From contig NZ_CP125942.1 of the NCBI RefSeq assembly GCF_039602135.1, forward strand, positions 496,001-560,000: a stretch of DNA of 64,000 nt, given 5' to 3'. The notes beneath the pieces are model-generated. The model had not been told where the DNA came from and made no database searches. It saw only the letters and a list, made by a program, of their open reading frames with translations. The stretch is from Glutamicibacter sp. B1. GTDB taxonomy: Bacteria; Actinomycetota; Actinomycetes; Actinomycetales; Micrococcaceae. The position numbers and the translations under genes were made by a program. This document shows positions 8,853-17,605 of the stretch, piece after piece; the stretch's first letter is position 1; the number at the start of each line of letters is the position of its first letter.

Positions 8853-9221
8853 GTTTAAAAGCGTCTCCTATTGCCATGGGGTAAGAATATGTTTTTGCTG
8901 TGCGGGAGCTATGACTGTATGTCGAGTTTATGCAGGAAAATTGCTGATGGATAGTGCTTAATTTGGTCAACTTTGCCGATCGGCGAATGATTGAAGTGTG
9001 GACAGCGTGTCGCCATGAATGCTTATACATCGCAATGAATGGACCAGTCGATGTGTTCTATTGGTGACTAGAGTATTGAACATATTGCTTAGTTAAGCGC
9101 TTAGATACCCTCGATATGGCTAACGTGGCGTGCATCACCTTTGAGCATTATTGTCTCACTATGTGGACATGCCCCTGGTTTGTTACTTGCAAGTTGACAA
9201 TGTTACGAGGAAACTAGAGGT

Positions 9222-9317
9222 GTGAGTACGGCGCAGAACAGCAAAAAGTATCCCGGCGGACAGCCGTGGCGTACCGATGCAAGTTGCAATCGAATGCTCG
9301 GCGTCAGCGAAAGATAA
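9222..9317 (+). CDS. Possible 31-residue leader ORF
   Basis: A GTG at 9222 opens a short frame ending in TAA at 9317, with GAGGAA nine bases upstream. Its product is basic and not recognised. It sits in the untranslated region before the winged-helix gene and could be a leader peptide or chance. Confidence 0.2.
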   Translation: MSTAQNSKKYPGGQPWRTDASCNRMLGVSER

Positions 9318-9324
9318 ATGGAAT

Positions 9325-9341
9325 TTACGAGTAATTCGTAA
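9325..9341. repeat. Palindrome in the winged-helix gene leader
   Basis: TTACGA and TCGTAA arms separated by five bases, about 130 bases before the ATG at 9471. It could be an operator; no family consensus is recognised. Confidence 0.3.
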
Positions 9342-9470
9342 TCGACATCTTGTCAGTCGCTGACGGGGAACCCAACTGCTGAACGTGGACGAAGGCCGCG
9401 AACAGCGCAAGCAAAACCCGAAGCACGAGCGCCAAACCACTTGGCCTTCGCACTAAAAGAGGAAAACATC

Positions 9471-10256
9471 ATGTCGGCTGGATCCGGATACGTCCACGTT
9501 TCAATTCGCAACGCGCAGAACCGCGCAGCTGCTGCACAGCGCCAGGCCACTGGCAACTATGCTCCAGCAGGTTATCGCCCACTGCGTGCAGTTTCTAACG
9601 TTCATGAAACTCGTGAAACAACGCATCAGTCGACCAACGCTCCGGTACAGGCAGCCGGTCAGGCCAGCGCAGATACCTCGGCACGAGGATTTGTCCTGTA
9701 TGTCGGACTAGACGAAGCCGCAGCGCAGGCACAGGGCACCTCGCTGGGCAAGCTGGCGACCCAGGTTCGCGCGTTCTTGGCCACCCTCTCACCACAAGCA
9801 CAGACCCATGCTGCTGTTGCACTGGCACCAACCAGTGCCCAGGGTGAACCCATTGACGTTGTCCGTCAGGCATTGGGTGACCCAACGGTTTCGCGTCGCC
9901 CACGCACCGAAGCTCGTCCGAGCACTCCACGTCCTTCGGGCGTGCTGATCGACCTGTCACGTCGAGAAGTGTACCTGGACGGTGAAACGCTGAACCTAAC
10001 CTTCAAGGAGTTCGAACTGCTGAACTTCCTCGTTGAAAACGGTACTCGCACCGTGGGTCGCGAAGAACTGCTTGAAAACCTGTGGCGCAATGCCGAAGAG
10101 GTTCCCAACGAGCGCACCATCGACGTGCATATCCGTCGCCTGCGCTCCAAGCTTGGGCGCTTGGCTAACACCGTGCGCACCGTGCGCGGTCAGGGTTACC
10201 GCTTCTATGAGCACCCAGAAGTTGTCGTTTGGGCAGCACCTGAATACTCGATCTAA
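9471..10256 (+). CDS. Winged-helix (PhoB-type) DNA-binding protein without receiver domain
   Basis: 261 residues. The C-terminal about 100 residues are an OmpR/PhoB winged helix: a GVLIDLSRREVYLDGE beta strand region, FKEFELLNFL, RTIDVHIRRLRSKLG recognition helix, and TVRGQGYRF wing. The N-terminal half is Ala/Gln-rich and low in complexity to about residue 65. A small unrecognised alpha/beta segment (residues about 70-120) follows. There is no phospho-acceptor Asp, so control must be by something other than a kinase. The ATG at 9471 has AGAGGAAA upstream. It is a single gene, ended by the hairpin at 10267. Confidence 0.85.
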   Translation: MSAGSGYVHVSIRNAQNRAAAAQRQATGNYAPAGYRPLRAVSNVHETRETTHQSTNAPVQAAGQASADTSARGFVLYVGLDEAAAQAQGTSLGKLATQVRAFLATLSPQAQTHAAVALAPTSAQGEPIDVVRQALGDPTVSRRPRTEARPSTPRPSGVLIDLSRREVYLDGETLNLTFKEFELLNFLVENGTRTVGREELLENLWRNAEEVPNERTIDVHIRRLRSKLGRLANTVRTVRGQGYRFYEHPEVVVWAAPEYSI

Positions 10257-10266
10257 GGTCGTTTCC

Positions 10267-10310
10267 CAGTAGCGGCGGGCAAACCATATTCGGTTTGCCC
10301 GCCGCTACTG
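10267..10310. terminator. Strong hairpin terminator
   Basis: 19-bp perfect stem with a 6-base loop, right after the winged-helix gene and just before the SixA-like gene. It is followed by TCTT on the plus strand. Confidence 0.85.
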
Positions 10311-10325
10311 TCTTAAGCTGAGAAT

Positions 10326-10853
10326 ATGAATACCATGCACACGCGTAAGTTGATCTTGATGCGCCATGCCAAGTCCGACTATCCATTGGGACTGGCCGAC
10401 CATGATCGCCCCTTGGCCGCGCGCGGAAACCGTGAGGCTCCCTCGGCTGGCGCGTGGCTCGTGGAGAACGATCTGATACCGGACTACATTCTGTGTTCGG
10501 ATGCGTTACGTGCACGTTCGACCTGCGCATGGGTGCTTTCTGAGCTGGGCGAAAAGGGGCCAACGCCCTATGTGGACTCCAGGATCTATGGTGCAGGGGT
10601 GTCTGAGCTGTGTTCCATTATCAACGAAGTGCCCGATACCGTCAGTACTTTGCTGGTCATTGGACACCAACCCATCCTTCAAGAACTCGCCTTGCGATTG
10701 GCATCGGTTGATTCGGATGAGGAAGCCGTCTACGAGTTGGCGATGAATTATCCGACGTTGGGGACTACCGTATTGGAAACCAACTATTCGTACTCGCATC
10801 TAGATGCGCGGGATGCCCGGGTGACGCATTTCGTAGCTCCCCGGCCCGAATGA
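10326..10853 (+). CDS. Histidine phosphatase family protein (SixA-like)
   Basis: 175 residues of the phosphoglycerate-mutase-like superfamily. LMRHAKSD near residue 12 is the RH(G/A) phospho-His motif in the SixA form, LRARSTCAW follows, and the second catalytic His is in VIGHQP. SixA proteins dephosphorylate phosphohistidine; the substrate here is unknown. TAAGCT six bases before the ATG suggests a leaderless message. It is a stand-alone gene. Confidence 0.88.
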   Translation: MNTMHTRKLILMRHAKSDYPLGLADHDRPLAARGNREAPSAGAWLVENDLIPDYILCSDALRARSTCAWVLSELGEKGPTPYVDSRIYGAGVSELCSIINEVPDTVSTLLVIGHQPILQELALRLASVDSDEEAVYELAMNYPTLGTTVLETNYSYSHLDARDARVTHFVAPRPE

Positions 10854-10918
10854 GAAAACTCTCACCGAATATTTTCTTATGCACTAGTCAAAGAGCATTA
10901 TTTGGATGATCTGGGGTT

Positions 10919-10996
10919 ATGAAAACCCTCTCATCTCTCCCACGGGAAGACACCAGCTTCAGTTCATCTTTGATTAACCATTACTCGTTTCACTGA
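10919..10996 (+). CDS. Possible 25-residue leader ORF before the P-loop NTPase
   Basis: An ATG at 10919 with GGGG just upstream runs 25 codons to TGA. The product is Ser-rich and unrecognised. A GTTGGC/GCCAAC hairpin follows at 11002-11019, so a short translated leader plus stem could regulate the operon. This is weak and could be chance. Confidence 0.2.
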   Translation: MKTLSSLPREDTSFSSSLINHYSFH

Positions 10997-11070
10997 ACAC
11001 TGTTGGCAGCACCGCCAACACCGTAGCACCGAAAAGTGCCACGGTTCATGTGTGAAAGAGGAATGGGACT

Positions 11071-12198
11071 ATGGCCGTCATCGCAGAAACACTTCCAGCT
11101 CAGAGCAGCGTTGCCCGTGATGAAGTGCACCAGGTTTTGGACGCACCACGTGCCCAGAGCATACGAGTCGCCTACACCACGCGTTTTGTGGCCGCAGAAG
11201 TCCAGCGCAATCCCCAAGACTTCCAGATCCTCTACCGGGCGTCAATGGTTCCTTCAGCAGGGGATGTGGTGATCGCGAAGGTCAGCGAACTAGGTAAGCA
11301 CACCCGTTTGCAATCCCCGGTATCCCGGCGCCAACTGATGTTTGTCGGACAAGAAATCATGGTCGCCTACGGCCATCGCTATGCACCGGACCAGTTCCTG
11401 GCCCACGTTCCCAAGGATTTGGGGCCATGCCAGTTGGTGGCCTCAGGCGGCGTGGCCAGTGAAGTGATCGAACAGCATGCCTCCATCGATCAGGCCACGC
11501 AACTAGAGCCAGTGGGTTTGCTGATGCGCCACGGTCAGGTAGTTAACCTCGCAGACTTTGCACCCCTAGACATCAACAACGAATCACCGCAGGCTGCACA
11601 ATCCGGAGCCGTGCACCCGCCGGTCATCGCAGTGTTGGGAACCTCGATGAACTCCGGAAAGTCCACCACCCTAGGGTGCCTCGTCAATGGGCTGGTCAAT
11701 GCAGGATTGAACGTTGCCGCGGGCAAGGCCACGGGAACCGGCGCCGGAAATGACCCGAACCTGTTCACCGATGCCGGGGCCTTCAGCGTCTGCGACTTCA
11801 CCGATTTCGGCTTCCCGACCACCTACCGTTTGGAGTACGAGACGGTGCGCTCGCTGCTGGTGGCGATGATCCGAGAGCAAAGTGCCACGGGTGCCGATGC
11901 GGTCGTCATCGAAATTGCCGACGGACTATTCCAGGGTGAAACCTCGCGGCTTCTTGCTGACCCGATCTTTACCCAGCATGTGGATCGGGTGCTCTTTAGC
12001 GCGCAGGACTCGTTAGGTGCACAGGCCGGCGAGCGTATTTTGCTAGAAGCAGGTGTGGATCTCGCTGCGGTCTGCGGGGTGGTGACCGCGTCACCATTAG
12101 CTACCCAGGAAGCTCAGGCTCAGCTGTCCACACCGGTGATCGGCACCTACGAGCTGTGCCGGGCCGAGGTGGCCGTCAGTCTGCTACCGGCCAAGTAA
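11071..12198 (+). CDS. Uncharacterised P-loop NTPase of dethiobiotin-synthetase/MobB-like type
   Basis: 375 residues. Residues 1 to about 170 form a beta-rich domain of unknown function. It is followed by an NTPase domain with Walker A GTSMNSGKST at 190-199, AGKATGTGAGND, DFTDFGFP, and a Walker-B-like VVIEIADG (Glu281, Asp284). The layout resembles the dethiobiotin synthetase/CobQ/MobB fold, but no biotin or cofactor gene is near. Shine-Dalgarno AAAGAGGA fits the ATG. Its TAA overlaps the next ATG (TAATG at 12196), so it is coupled to a degenerate ABC protein. The function is not recognised. Confidence 0.8.
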   Translation: MAVIAETLPAQSSVARDEVHQVLDAPRAQSIRVAYTTRFVAAEVQRNPQDFQILYRASMVPSAGDVVIAKVSELGKHTRLQSPVSRRQLMFVGQEIMVAYGHRYAPDQFLAHVPKDLGPCQLVASGGVASEVIEQHASIDQATQLEPVGLLMRHGQVVNLADFAPLDINNESPQAAQSGAVHPPVIAVLGTSMNSGKSTTLGCLVNGLVNAGLNVAAGKATGTGAGNDPNLFTDAGAFSVCDFTDFGFPTTYRLEYETVRSLLVAMIREQSATGADAVVIEIADGLFQGETSRLLADPIFTQHVDRVLFSAQDSLGAQAGERILLEAGVDLAAVCGVVTASPLATQEAQAQLSTPVIGTYELCRAEVAVSLLPAK

Positions 12199-13787
12199 TG
12201 TTGCCCCAGCTCTACGCTCCCGGGCGACGCAAGTTGCTGGCACAACTGGTCAGCCTTGGTATCACCGCGGGGTTGTTCTCCTTAGCCATTGGCTGGCTGA
12301 TCGGCCAGCTAGCTGGCGGTTTTAACCTCTGGCTAGCGCTGCGGGTGCTGGTATTGGTGGCCGGATTCTTTGTGGCGAAGTTTCTGGAACGGGTCCTGGC
12401 CGAGAAACTTGGCCAGAACTATGTGGCGGAATTACGGCGCGGGCTGGTGACCCATGCGCTGCTGAGCGAACGTGGACCATCGACCGGAATCACTATCGCG
12501 CGTTCCACCAATGATCTGTCCTCGATCCGCAATTGGATCGTCTTTGGAATGGTGCCATTAATGGCGGGCCTGCCGTTATTGCTGGTCAGCGGGGTGGGGC
12601 TGTTCGCGCTGCACCCCCTGCTGGCGGCAAGTTTGGGATTGACCCTGGCGCTAGAAGCGGTGTTTTTGTTCGGGCTAGCTGGTGGAACTTTTTCCAGTGC
12701 CAGGACTCTGCGCCGGCACCGAGGTAACTTGGCTGCCCGAATTGCGGACACGGTGGCGGCGAGGACCGCGATCTCTGCCGGTGGCGGGGTTCAGCGTGAG
12801 GTGGCGCGGGTCCAGAGCAGTGCGCAGAAGGTCGTCGACGCGTCAGTGCATCGGGCGCGCTATGCTGCGGCTCTGCGATCCTCGGCGTTGGCCGTGCCGC
12901 TGTTGGGCACGGCGCTGGTCGTCTCGGTGTGCCAGATGTTGGGGTTGCCGGGATCTGCGGTGGCCAGTGCCCTGACCTTGATGGGGATCTGCGCCGGGAG
13001 CCTGGGCGAATGGGGTAAAGCGGTAGAATACCGACAAAATTACAAGGCCGGACGCCGGATCATCGCACCTCTGCTAGCGCAGGAAGCACAATTTTCCCGG
13101 GCCGGGACACCGCTGGTCAGTACCAGGGATGCTAAGGAATTCATGGGGCAATTTTCGGCCGTGCGAATTCAGTTTCCAGTCGATGACTTCGGCCAGTTCC
13201 CGGTACTGCGGGCTCAGCCCGGTGAACGCATACACATCGTCGGGGCAGAGCGCCAGCGCACGAGGTTATTGACCGCGATCGCTACCGGAAGCCTGGGGAA
13301 TCTGGGTGCGAGCCACTACGGGGTGTGGGTTGCCGAGGGGCGCAGTGAGGATTTGCTGCCGACCACTCGACGCAAGGTGATCGGTGCGGCCTTGGAAAGT
13401 ATGGTCCCGGAACGTGGCACTCTTGCCCGGGCCCTACGGTATCGTCACCCCTCAGCTTCCGTGGAAAAAGCGTTGGACTTGGCCAAGAAGTGTGGGCTGG
13501 ATCTAGAAGCATTGCCGCAACGGGAAGCAACGCGGTTGCGGCGGGGCGGGGAGCCGTTGGAACCTGGCCAGCAGGCGGCACTGCTGGTGGCTCGCGCCCT
13601 GTTGCGTGAGCCACCGGTGCTCGTGCTCGATCAGCTCCTGACCCGGCTGCCACTCACCGGCTACCAGTATGTGGTGCAGCGGGTGAACAACTACCCGGGA
13701 GTGGTGATCTTTTCCGGGGCGCTGCCGGGGATCGAAGCGACTAGTTTGTGGTGCGAGGCCGGGTTGCCAGCAAACCATCAACCGTGA
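12198..13787 (+). CDS. ABC exporter-like membrane protein with degenerate ATPase domain
   Basis: 529 residues laid out as a type IV ABC exporter half: about six TM helices in residues 1-300, then a nucleotide-binding-domain remnant. Every ATPase motif is changed. Walker A is GAERQRTRLL (no GKS/T), the signature LSGGQ reads LEPGQ, Walker B PPVLVLDQ has Gln for the catalytic Glu, and the switch His is replaced by Gly (IFSGAL). Spacing and fold pattern are kept and the frame is intact, so this is a conserved inactive module, not a fresh pseudogene. It starts within the stop of the P-loop NTPase. It overlaps the TetR gene tail-to-tail by 47 bases. Confidence 0.8.
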   Translation: MLPQLYAPGRRKLLAQLVSLGITAGLFSLAIGWLIGQLAGGFNLWLALRVLVLVAGFFVAKFLERVLAEKLGQNYVAELRRGLVTHALLSERGPSTGITIARSTNDLSSIRNWIVFGMVPLMAGLPLLLVSGVGLFALHPLLAASLGLTLALEAVFLFGLAGGTFSSARTLRRHRGNLAARIADTVAARTAISAGGGVQREVARVQSSAQKVVDASVHRARYAAALRSSALAVPLLGTALVVSVCQMLGLPGSAVASALTLMGICAGSLGEWGKAVEYRQNYKAGRRIIAPLLAQEAQFSRAGTPLVSTRDAKEFMGQFSAVRIQFPVDDFGQFPVLRAQPGERIHIVGAERQRTRLLTAIATGSLGNLGASHYGVWVAEGRSEDLLPTTRRKVIGAALESMVPERGTLARALRYRHPSASVEKALDLAKKCGLDLEALPQREATRLRRGGEPLEPGQQAALLVARALLREPPVLVLDQLLTRLPLTGYQYVVQRVNNYPGVVIFSGALPGIEATSLWCEAGLPANHQP

Positions 13788-14349
13788 GCAGGATCGCGCG
13801 AACCACTTGCTCATGGGCCAGATCATCGCGCCGCGTACTACTCATCCGAGCGGTGAACAGGGCCGCACCGAAGATCGTGCTGGCCACCGGTAGTTTTTCG
13901 GCCTGATCAAGGTGCACCAGTCGATCGAGCACTTCGATGAGCAGGGCGGTGACCTGGCGGTGCAACGGGCTCTGCGCAAAGTCGCTGGACTTGTCCGATT
14001 GCAGCTGTTCCTGCATCCACAATTGGGCGAAGGACGGATAACCGGTGACAAACTCCATGGCGAACTCGATCATAGACTTCAGCGCCTGATAAGGATCATC
14101 GTCCTTGGCCAGTTGCGTTAGCTGATGCATGAGTTTGCCCGCACCGTATTCCAGAATCTGGCTGACCAGTTCGTCCTTGGAACCGAAGTTGTAGTACACG
14201 GTCCCCTTGGACACCCCTGCGGCAGCGGCAATCTGATCGACCGAGACAGCCTCGGGGGAACGCGAACCGAGCAACTCCATCGCGGCCTCAAAGAGCCGTT
14301 CCTTGGAATCGGTGGTGCGAACTCGACGACGAGCACCTGGAAGCATCAT
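13741..14349 (-). CDS. TetR-family transcriptional regulator
   Basis: 202 residues with a classical N-terminal helix-turn-helix (AAAGVSKGTVYYNFGSKDEL) after an SKERLFEAA helix. The C-terminal ligand domain is unclassified. It is the third gene of a minus-strand operon (ABC-like, YhgE, TetR): its ATG shares one base with the YhgE stop. Its likely operator is the perfect palindrome at 17609-17638 over the operon promoter, implying autoregulation. Its 3' end overlaps the ABC-exporter-like gene on the other strand. Confidence 0.9.
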   Translation of the reverse strand: MMLPGARRRVRTTDSKERLFEAAMELLGSRSPEAVSVDQIAAAAGVSKGTVYYNFGSKDELVSQILEYGAGKLMHQLTQLAKDDDPYQALKSMIEFAMEFVTGYPSFAQLWMQEQLQSDKSSDFAQSPLHRQVTALLIEVLDRLVHLDQAEKLPVASTIFGAALFTARMSSTRRDDLAHEQVVRAILLTVDGLLATRPRTTN

Positions 14350-16679
14350 TATTCCTTCAACTCCGGCTGCAGTGTTTTCAGGGTCCAGGTCTTGCCCTTA
14401 CGTACCGCAAGCATGCTCAGCAAGAGCCCGATCGCGGTGTAGATGAGCAAGGAGCCTGCGACCGCGGAGAGCACATTCAATTCCGCTCCGTACACCAGGT
14501 GACGTAGTCCGACGACCACATTACCCATCGGCAAGATCTGGTGCAGGAAGTGCAATGGCGCTGGCAGTGTCTCCCACGGGAAGGTACCGCCGGCGGTGAC
14601 CAGCTGTAGCACCATCAAGACGAGCACCACAAACTTGCCGGCAGTTCCTAGCAGGGCGAAGCAGCCTTGGATGAGGGCGCTGAAGCACAGGGCGGCGAGG
14701 ACCAGAAGGAACCATGCCATCCATGGGTGCGCGGTGTGTAGACCCAGTCCGAAGTGCACCACTGCGTAGAGCAAGCTGGTCTGGATCACGGCAATCGCGG
14801 CGAATGGTATCCAACCACCGAGCGAGATCTTCCAGTTGCTGCCGTTAGAGAGTAGCGCGCGCTTGGTAATGGGTCGCATTACCTGGGTGAGGATTAGTAC
14901 ACCGATAAAGGTCGCCAGCGTCATGAAGAATGGGGCTAGACCCTCACCATAGACCTGGACTTCAGACTGCTTGGTGTTCTCTACCGTCACCGGGTTACCG
15001 ATCACGTCGGAGAGCTCTTCACTGGTCTTCTTATCCGGGTTAGGAACCTGCTTGACGCCGTCATCCAAGCCCGTGGCCAGCTCGTTGGAGCCATCTTGGA
15101 GCTTGGTGGTACCGTCGGACAGATCCCCGACACCATCGGAAAGCTGGACCAAACCGCTGTGGAGCTGGTCGGCGCCGGTCACCAGAGAACCGGCTCCGGA
15201 ATCCAGTTTCTTGGCTCCCTCGGAGGCCTGGGTTGCACCGGTCAGTGCGGACTTCTGGCCTGCGGCCAACTGCTTGGCACCGTCGTGGGCGCTGTTGGCG
15301 CCGGTGGCAAGCTTCGCTGAGCCGTCAGCGGCCGAGGAAATTCCGTCAACGAGGCTTGGTACCGCAGCGTTCAGCGTCTTGGTGCCCTGGGCAAGGGTGC
15401 CCAGGCCGGTAGCGAGCTGTTCGTTACCATCGGCGACTTTGTCGGCACCATCCGAGAGCGTGTGCAGGTTATCTTGCAGTCCTGCAAGGCCGGTGTTGAC
15501 CTTGTCCACCTTGTTCTTCAGGGTGTTGCTTAGCGTCGAGTTCTCCACGCTGTCGCTGACCTTGGACTTGATGGTGTCTGCCTGCTCTTGGGTCAGCACT
15601 CCGTCGGTTACCAGCTTGTCCAGCTCGGCCTGCGTATCGGTTTTGACGTTCTGCAGTTGCTTGTCGGTTTCGTCCTGCAGCTCGTTGATCACCGAGATGG
15701 CGTCATCGGCGGTGTCGGAGAGCTTCTTGTTTCCATCGGCGACCTGACGTGCGCCGGTGGCCAACTGGTCGGCAGCGCTCTTGGCGCTCTGGGCGCCATC
15801 GTTGAGCTGTTTGACCGAGCTTGGCAGGGTCTTGGTTTTGGACTTCATGGTGCTCAAACCATCGCTGAGCGTATCGGCACCCGTGGCTAGCTCGCCGGTG
15901 CCATCGGCCAGAGAATTGCTGCCATCGAGCAGTTTCTTCTGGCCGGTGACCAACTGAGAAAGGCCACTGGAAAGTTCGCTGGTTCCGTCCTTAAGCTGGA
16001 CGGCACCGTCGGAAAGATCGCTGCTGCCATCAACAAGCTTGGTGGTGCCATCGGCCAGGGTCACGATGCCATCACCTAGGGTGATCGTGCCGTCGTAGAG
16101 CTGTTGTGCGCCGTCCGCGGCTTTGTCCATGGAGCTGTGAATGTCTACAAAGCCGGCGATCATCGCTGACGCGGTTTCGGTGCCGACCTGTTCGGAGACC
16201 GAAGTGCGCACCGAGGTGGTCAGGGTCCTTGCGAAGTTGGAGACCATGAAGTTATTCGCGTCATTGGTCAGCAGCTCAATATTGGCCTGGCTGGCATCTT
16301 TGAAGTCGCCGGGGGACAGCAGCGCAGCGGTGAAGTTATCGGGCAGAACCAGGGCGAAGGCGTATTTGCCGCTGGCCACCGCGTCGGCGGCTTCGTCTCT
16401 CGAATCGAGATGCGCCCAGCTGAAGGTCCCATCGTCTTCGAGGTTCTCAACGACATCGTCGGCGACACGGGTGAATTTGCCGTCCTTTTCCCCGCCGTCA
16501 TCGAGATTAACGACGGCCGCGGTGACCTTGTCCAAGTTCCCCTGAGGGTCCCAGTTGGCGTAGAGGTAGAGGGCACCATAAAGCAGGGGCACACAGGTCA
16601 CGGCAATGAGCGCCAGCTTTGGCAGGGTGCCACGGGTCATGCGCTTTAGCTCGGAGAGCGCAAGTTGCAAAGTGGTCAT
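14349..16679 (-). CDS. YhgE/Pip family membrane protein
   Basis: 776 residues. There is an N-terminal TM helix (about 22-42), then a long extracytoplasmic region dominated by seven-residue repeats of the L.DG type (for example LYDGTITLGDG, SDLSDGAVQLKDG) covering roughly residues 180-540 and predicted to coil. Five or six C-terminal TM helices of the ABC-2 type follow. YhgE/Pip proteins include a phage-infection protein and secretion-related proteins; the substrate is unknown. The start overlaps the upstream ABC-like gene by ATGA. The TetR partner suggests inducible efflux or envelope export. Confidence 0.88.
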   Translation of the reverse strand: MTTLQLALSELKRMTRGTLPKLALIAVTCVPLLYGALYLYANWDPQGNLDKVTAAVVNLDDGGEKDGKFTRVADDVVENLEDDGTFSWAHLDSRDEAADAVASGKYAFALVLPDNFTAALLSPGDFKDASQANIELLTNDANNFMVSNFARTLTTSVRTSVSEQVGTETASAMIAGFVDIHSSMDKAADGAQQLYDGTITLGDGIVTLADGTTKLVDGSSDLSDGAVQLKDGTSELSSGLSQLVTGQKKLLDGSNSLADGTGELATGADTLSDGLSTMKSKTKTLPSSVKQLNDGAQSAKSAADQLATGARQVADGNKKLSDTADDAISVINELQDETDKQLQNVKTDTQAELDKLVTDGVLTQEQADTIKSKVSDSVENSTLSNTLKNKVDKVNTGLAGLQDNLHTLSDGADKVADGNEQLATGLGTLAQGTKTLNAAVPSLVDGISSAADGSAKLATGANSAHDGAKQLAAGQKSALTGATQASEGAKKLDSGAGSLVTGADQLHSGLVQLSDGVGDLSDGTTKLQDGSNELATGLDDGVKQVPNPDKKTSEELSDVIGNPVTVENTKQSEVQVYGEGLAPFFMTLATFIGVLILTQVMRPITKRALLSNGSNWKISLGGWIPFAAIAVIQTSLLYAVVHFGLGLHTAHPWMAWFLLVLAALCFSALIQGCFALLGTAGKFVVLVLMVLQLVTAGGTFPWETLPAPLHFLHQILPMGNVVVGLRHLVYGAELNVLSAVAGSLLIYTAIGLLLSMLAVRKGKTWTLKTLQPELKE

Positions 16680-17599
16680 TCTTTTTCCTTCGCGTCGCTA
16701 TCCTCTGCGACAGTTGGTTCTGCGTCGCTGTGTTCGGCCGGTGTGGATTCTTGCTCCGTTGCCTCTTGCTCCGCTGCCTCTGAAACGTCTAGATCCAGTT
16801 CATCTTGAACAGATTCTTGCGACAAAACCTCAGTTTTATCGGGTTCTTCTAGTTCTGCAGGCGCTTCAGAATTTTCGAGCTCTTCTGGCTCTTCTAGTTC
16901 TTCGGGTTCTTCTGGCTCTTCAACTAGAGGTTCTTCGGAGATGAGCGCGGTGGCTTCTTCCGGCGATTCAAATTCTTCGTATTCGTTGGATCCGAGATAA
17001 GTAATCGGTCCATCCCACTCGTAAGGGGCGTTACTGACAATTGCGACGACCGCGAATGCGCGGTTCGAACCAGCAAATTCAAGCAGGAGATCCAGCCAGA
17101 CATCATCTTGCATGTCGTGGCGATCAGGAGAATCAAGGACGATAAGTTCGATGCGGGAGTCTTCTGCAGCCAATAAAAGTTGCAGTTCCAACCGTCGGGC
17201 AGGGTCTAGGGAATCTGCCCATTCTTTGGCCACATCATCGAACCCGTGCAGTGCCGTCCACTTCTTATTGCGTGGTTTTCTCCAGATCGGGCCCGGCAGA
17301 AGGGCGAGGTCTTCGGCGATGAGATCGCGGACCTTCATATGTGATTCAGGTTCGTTGACCTCTGGAGAATCCAGGAGGGCGGTGTGCTGGCGCAGGGTTT
17401 TCAGCGAGTCAGCGTGACCCCACGAGACGGTCCCCGCAGATGGTTTCATGCGCCCACTCAGGGCGAGGGCCATGGCGGTACGTGAGATTTGCGGGTCGGC
17501 CACCACAAGGTGTACCTCTCCGCGATTTACGTGAAGCGAGGTGGGGGGCACCAGTAAATCGTGGCGTCCCTTGACGGAAAGTGAGTCTGCGATAAGCAC
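16676..17599 (-). CDS. ABC-ATPase-like protein with lost catalytic motifs and acidic tail
   Basis: 307 residues. Residues 1-215 follow the ABC ATPase pattern (LHVNRGEVHLVV, then ALALSGRMKPSAGTVSWG), but Walker A reads ADPQISRTA (no GKS/T), the signature region reads LDPAR, and Walker B is LIVLDSPD with Ser for the catalytic Glu. The last about 90 residues are a very Glu/Pro-rich low-complexity tail. It is translationally coupled to the YhgE protein, so it is probably a structural or regulatory partner, not an ATPase. The start is a GTG placed at the predicted transcription start (leaderless). Confidence 0.75.
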   Translation of the reverse strand: MLIADSLSVKGRHDLLVPPTSLHVNRGEVHLVVADPQISRTAMALALSGRMKPSAGTVSWGHADSLKTLRQHTALLDSPEVNEPESHMKVRDLIAEDLALLPGPIWRKPRNKKWTALHGFDDVAKEWADSLDPARRLELQLLLAAEDSRIELIVLDSPDRHDMQDDVWLDLLLEFAGSNRAFAVVAIVSNAPYEWDGPITYLGSNEYEEFESPEEATALISEEPLVEEPEEPEELEEPEELENSEAPAELEEPDKTEVLSQESVQDELDLDVSEAAEQEATEQESTPAEHSDAEPTVAEDSDAKEKE

Positions 17600-17605
17600 A
17601 AAACA

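Larger units (their letters stand above)
8853..9470. other. Long intergenic / leader region (about 620 bases)
   Basis: No convincing gene. It is AT-richer than its surroundings near 8880-9150. It contains a small inverted repeat GCTTA/TAAGC at 9087-9098, a TTGACA hexamer at 9194-9199 without a good -10 at 17-18 bases, a possible 31-codon ORF at 9222-9317, and a palindrome TTACGA/TCGTAA at 9325-9341. It separates two regulators and may be a long 5' leader of the winged-helix gene at 9471. Confidence 0.5.

Noticed and set aside
9194..9222. TTGACA-based promoter before the winged-helix gene
   Set aside because: No acceptable -10 at 16-19 bases downstream.
12198..13787. ABC-exporter-like gene as a pseudogene
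   Set aside because: Full-length frame, normal codon use and coupled start argue for a functional protein without ATPase activity.
14971..15747. 258-codon plus-strand frame opposite the YhgE gene
   Set aside because: Ser/Pro/Val repeats are the mirror of the heptad repeats on the coding strand.
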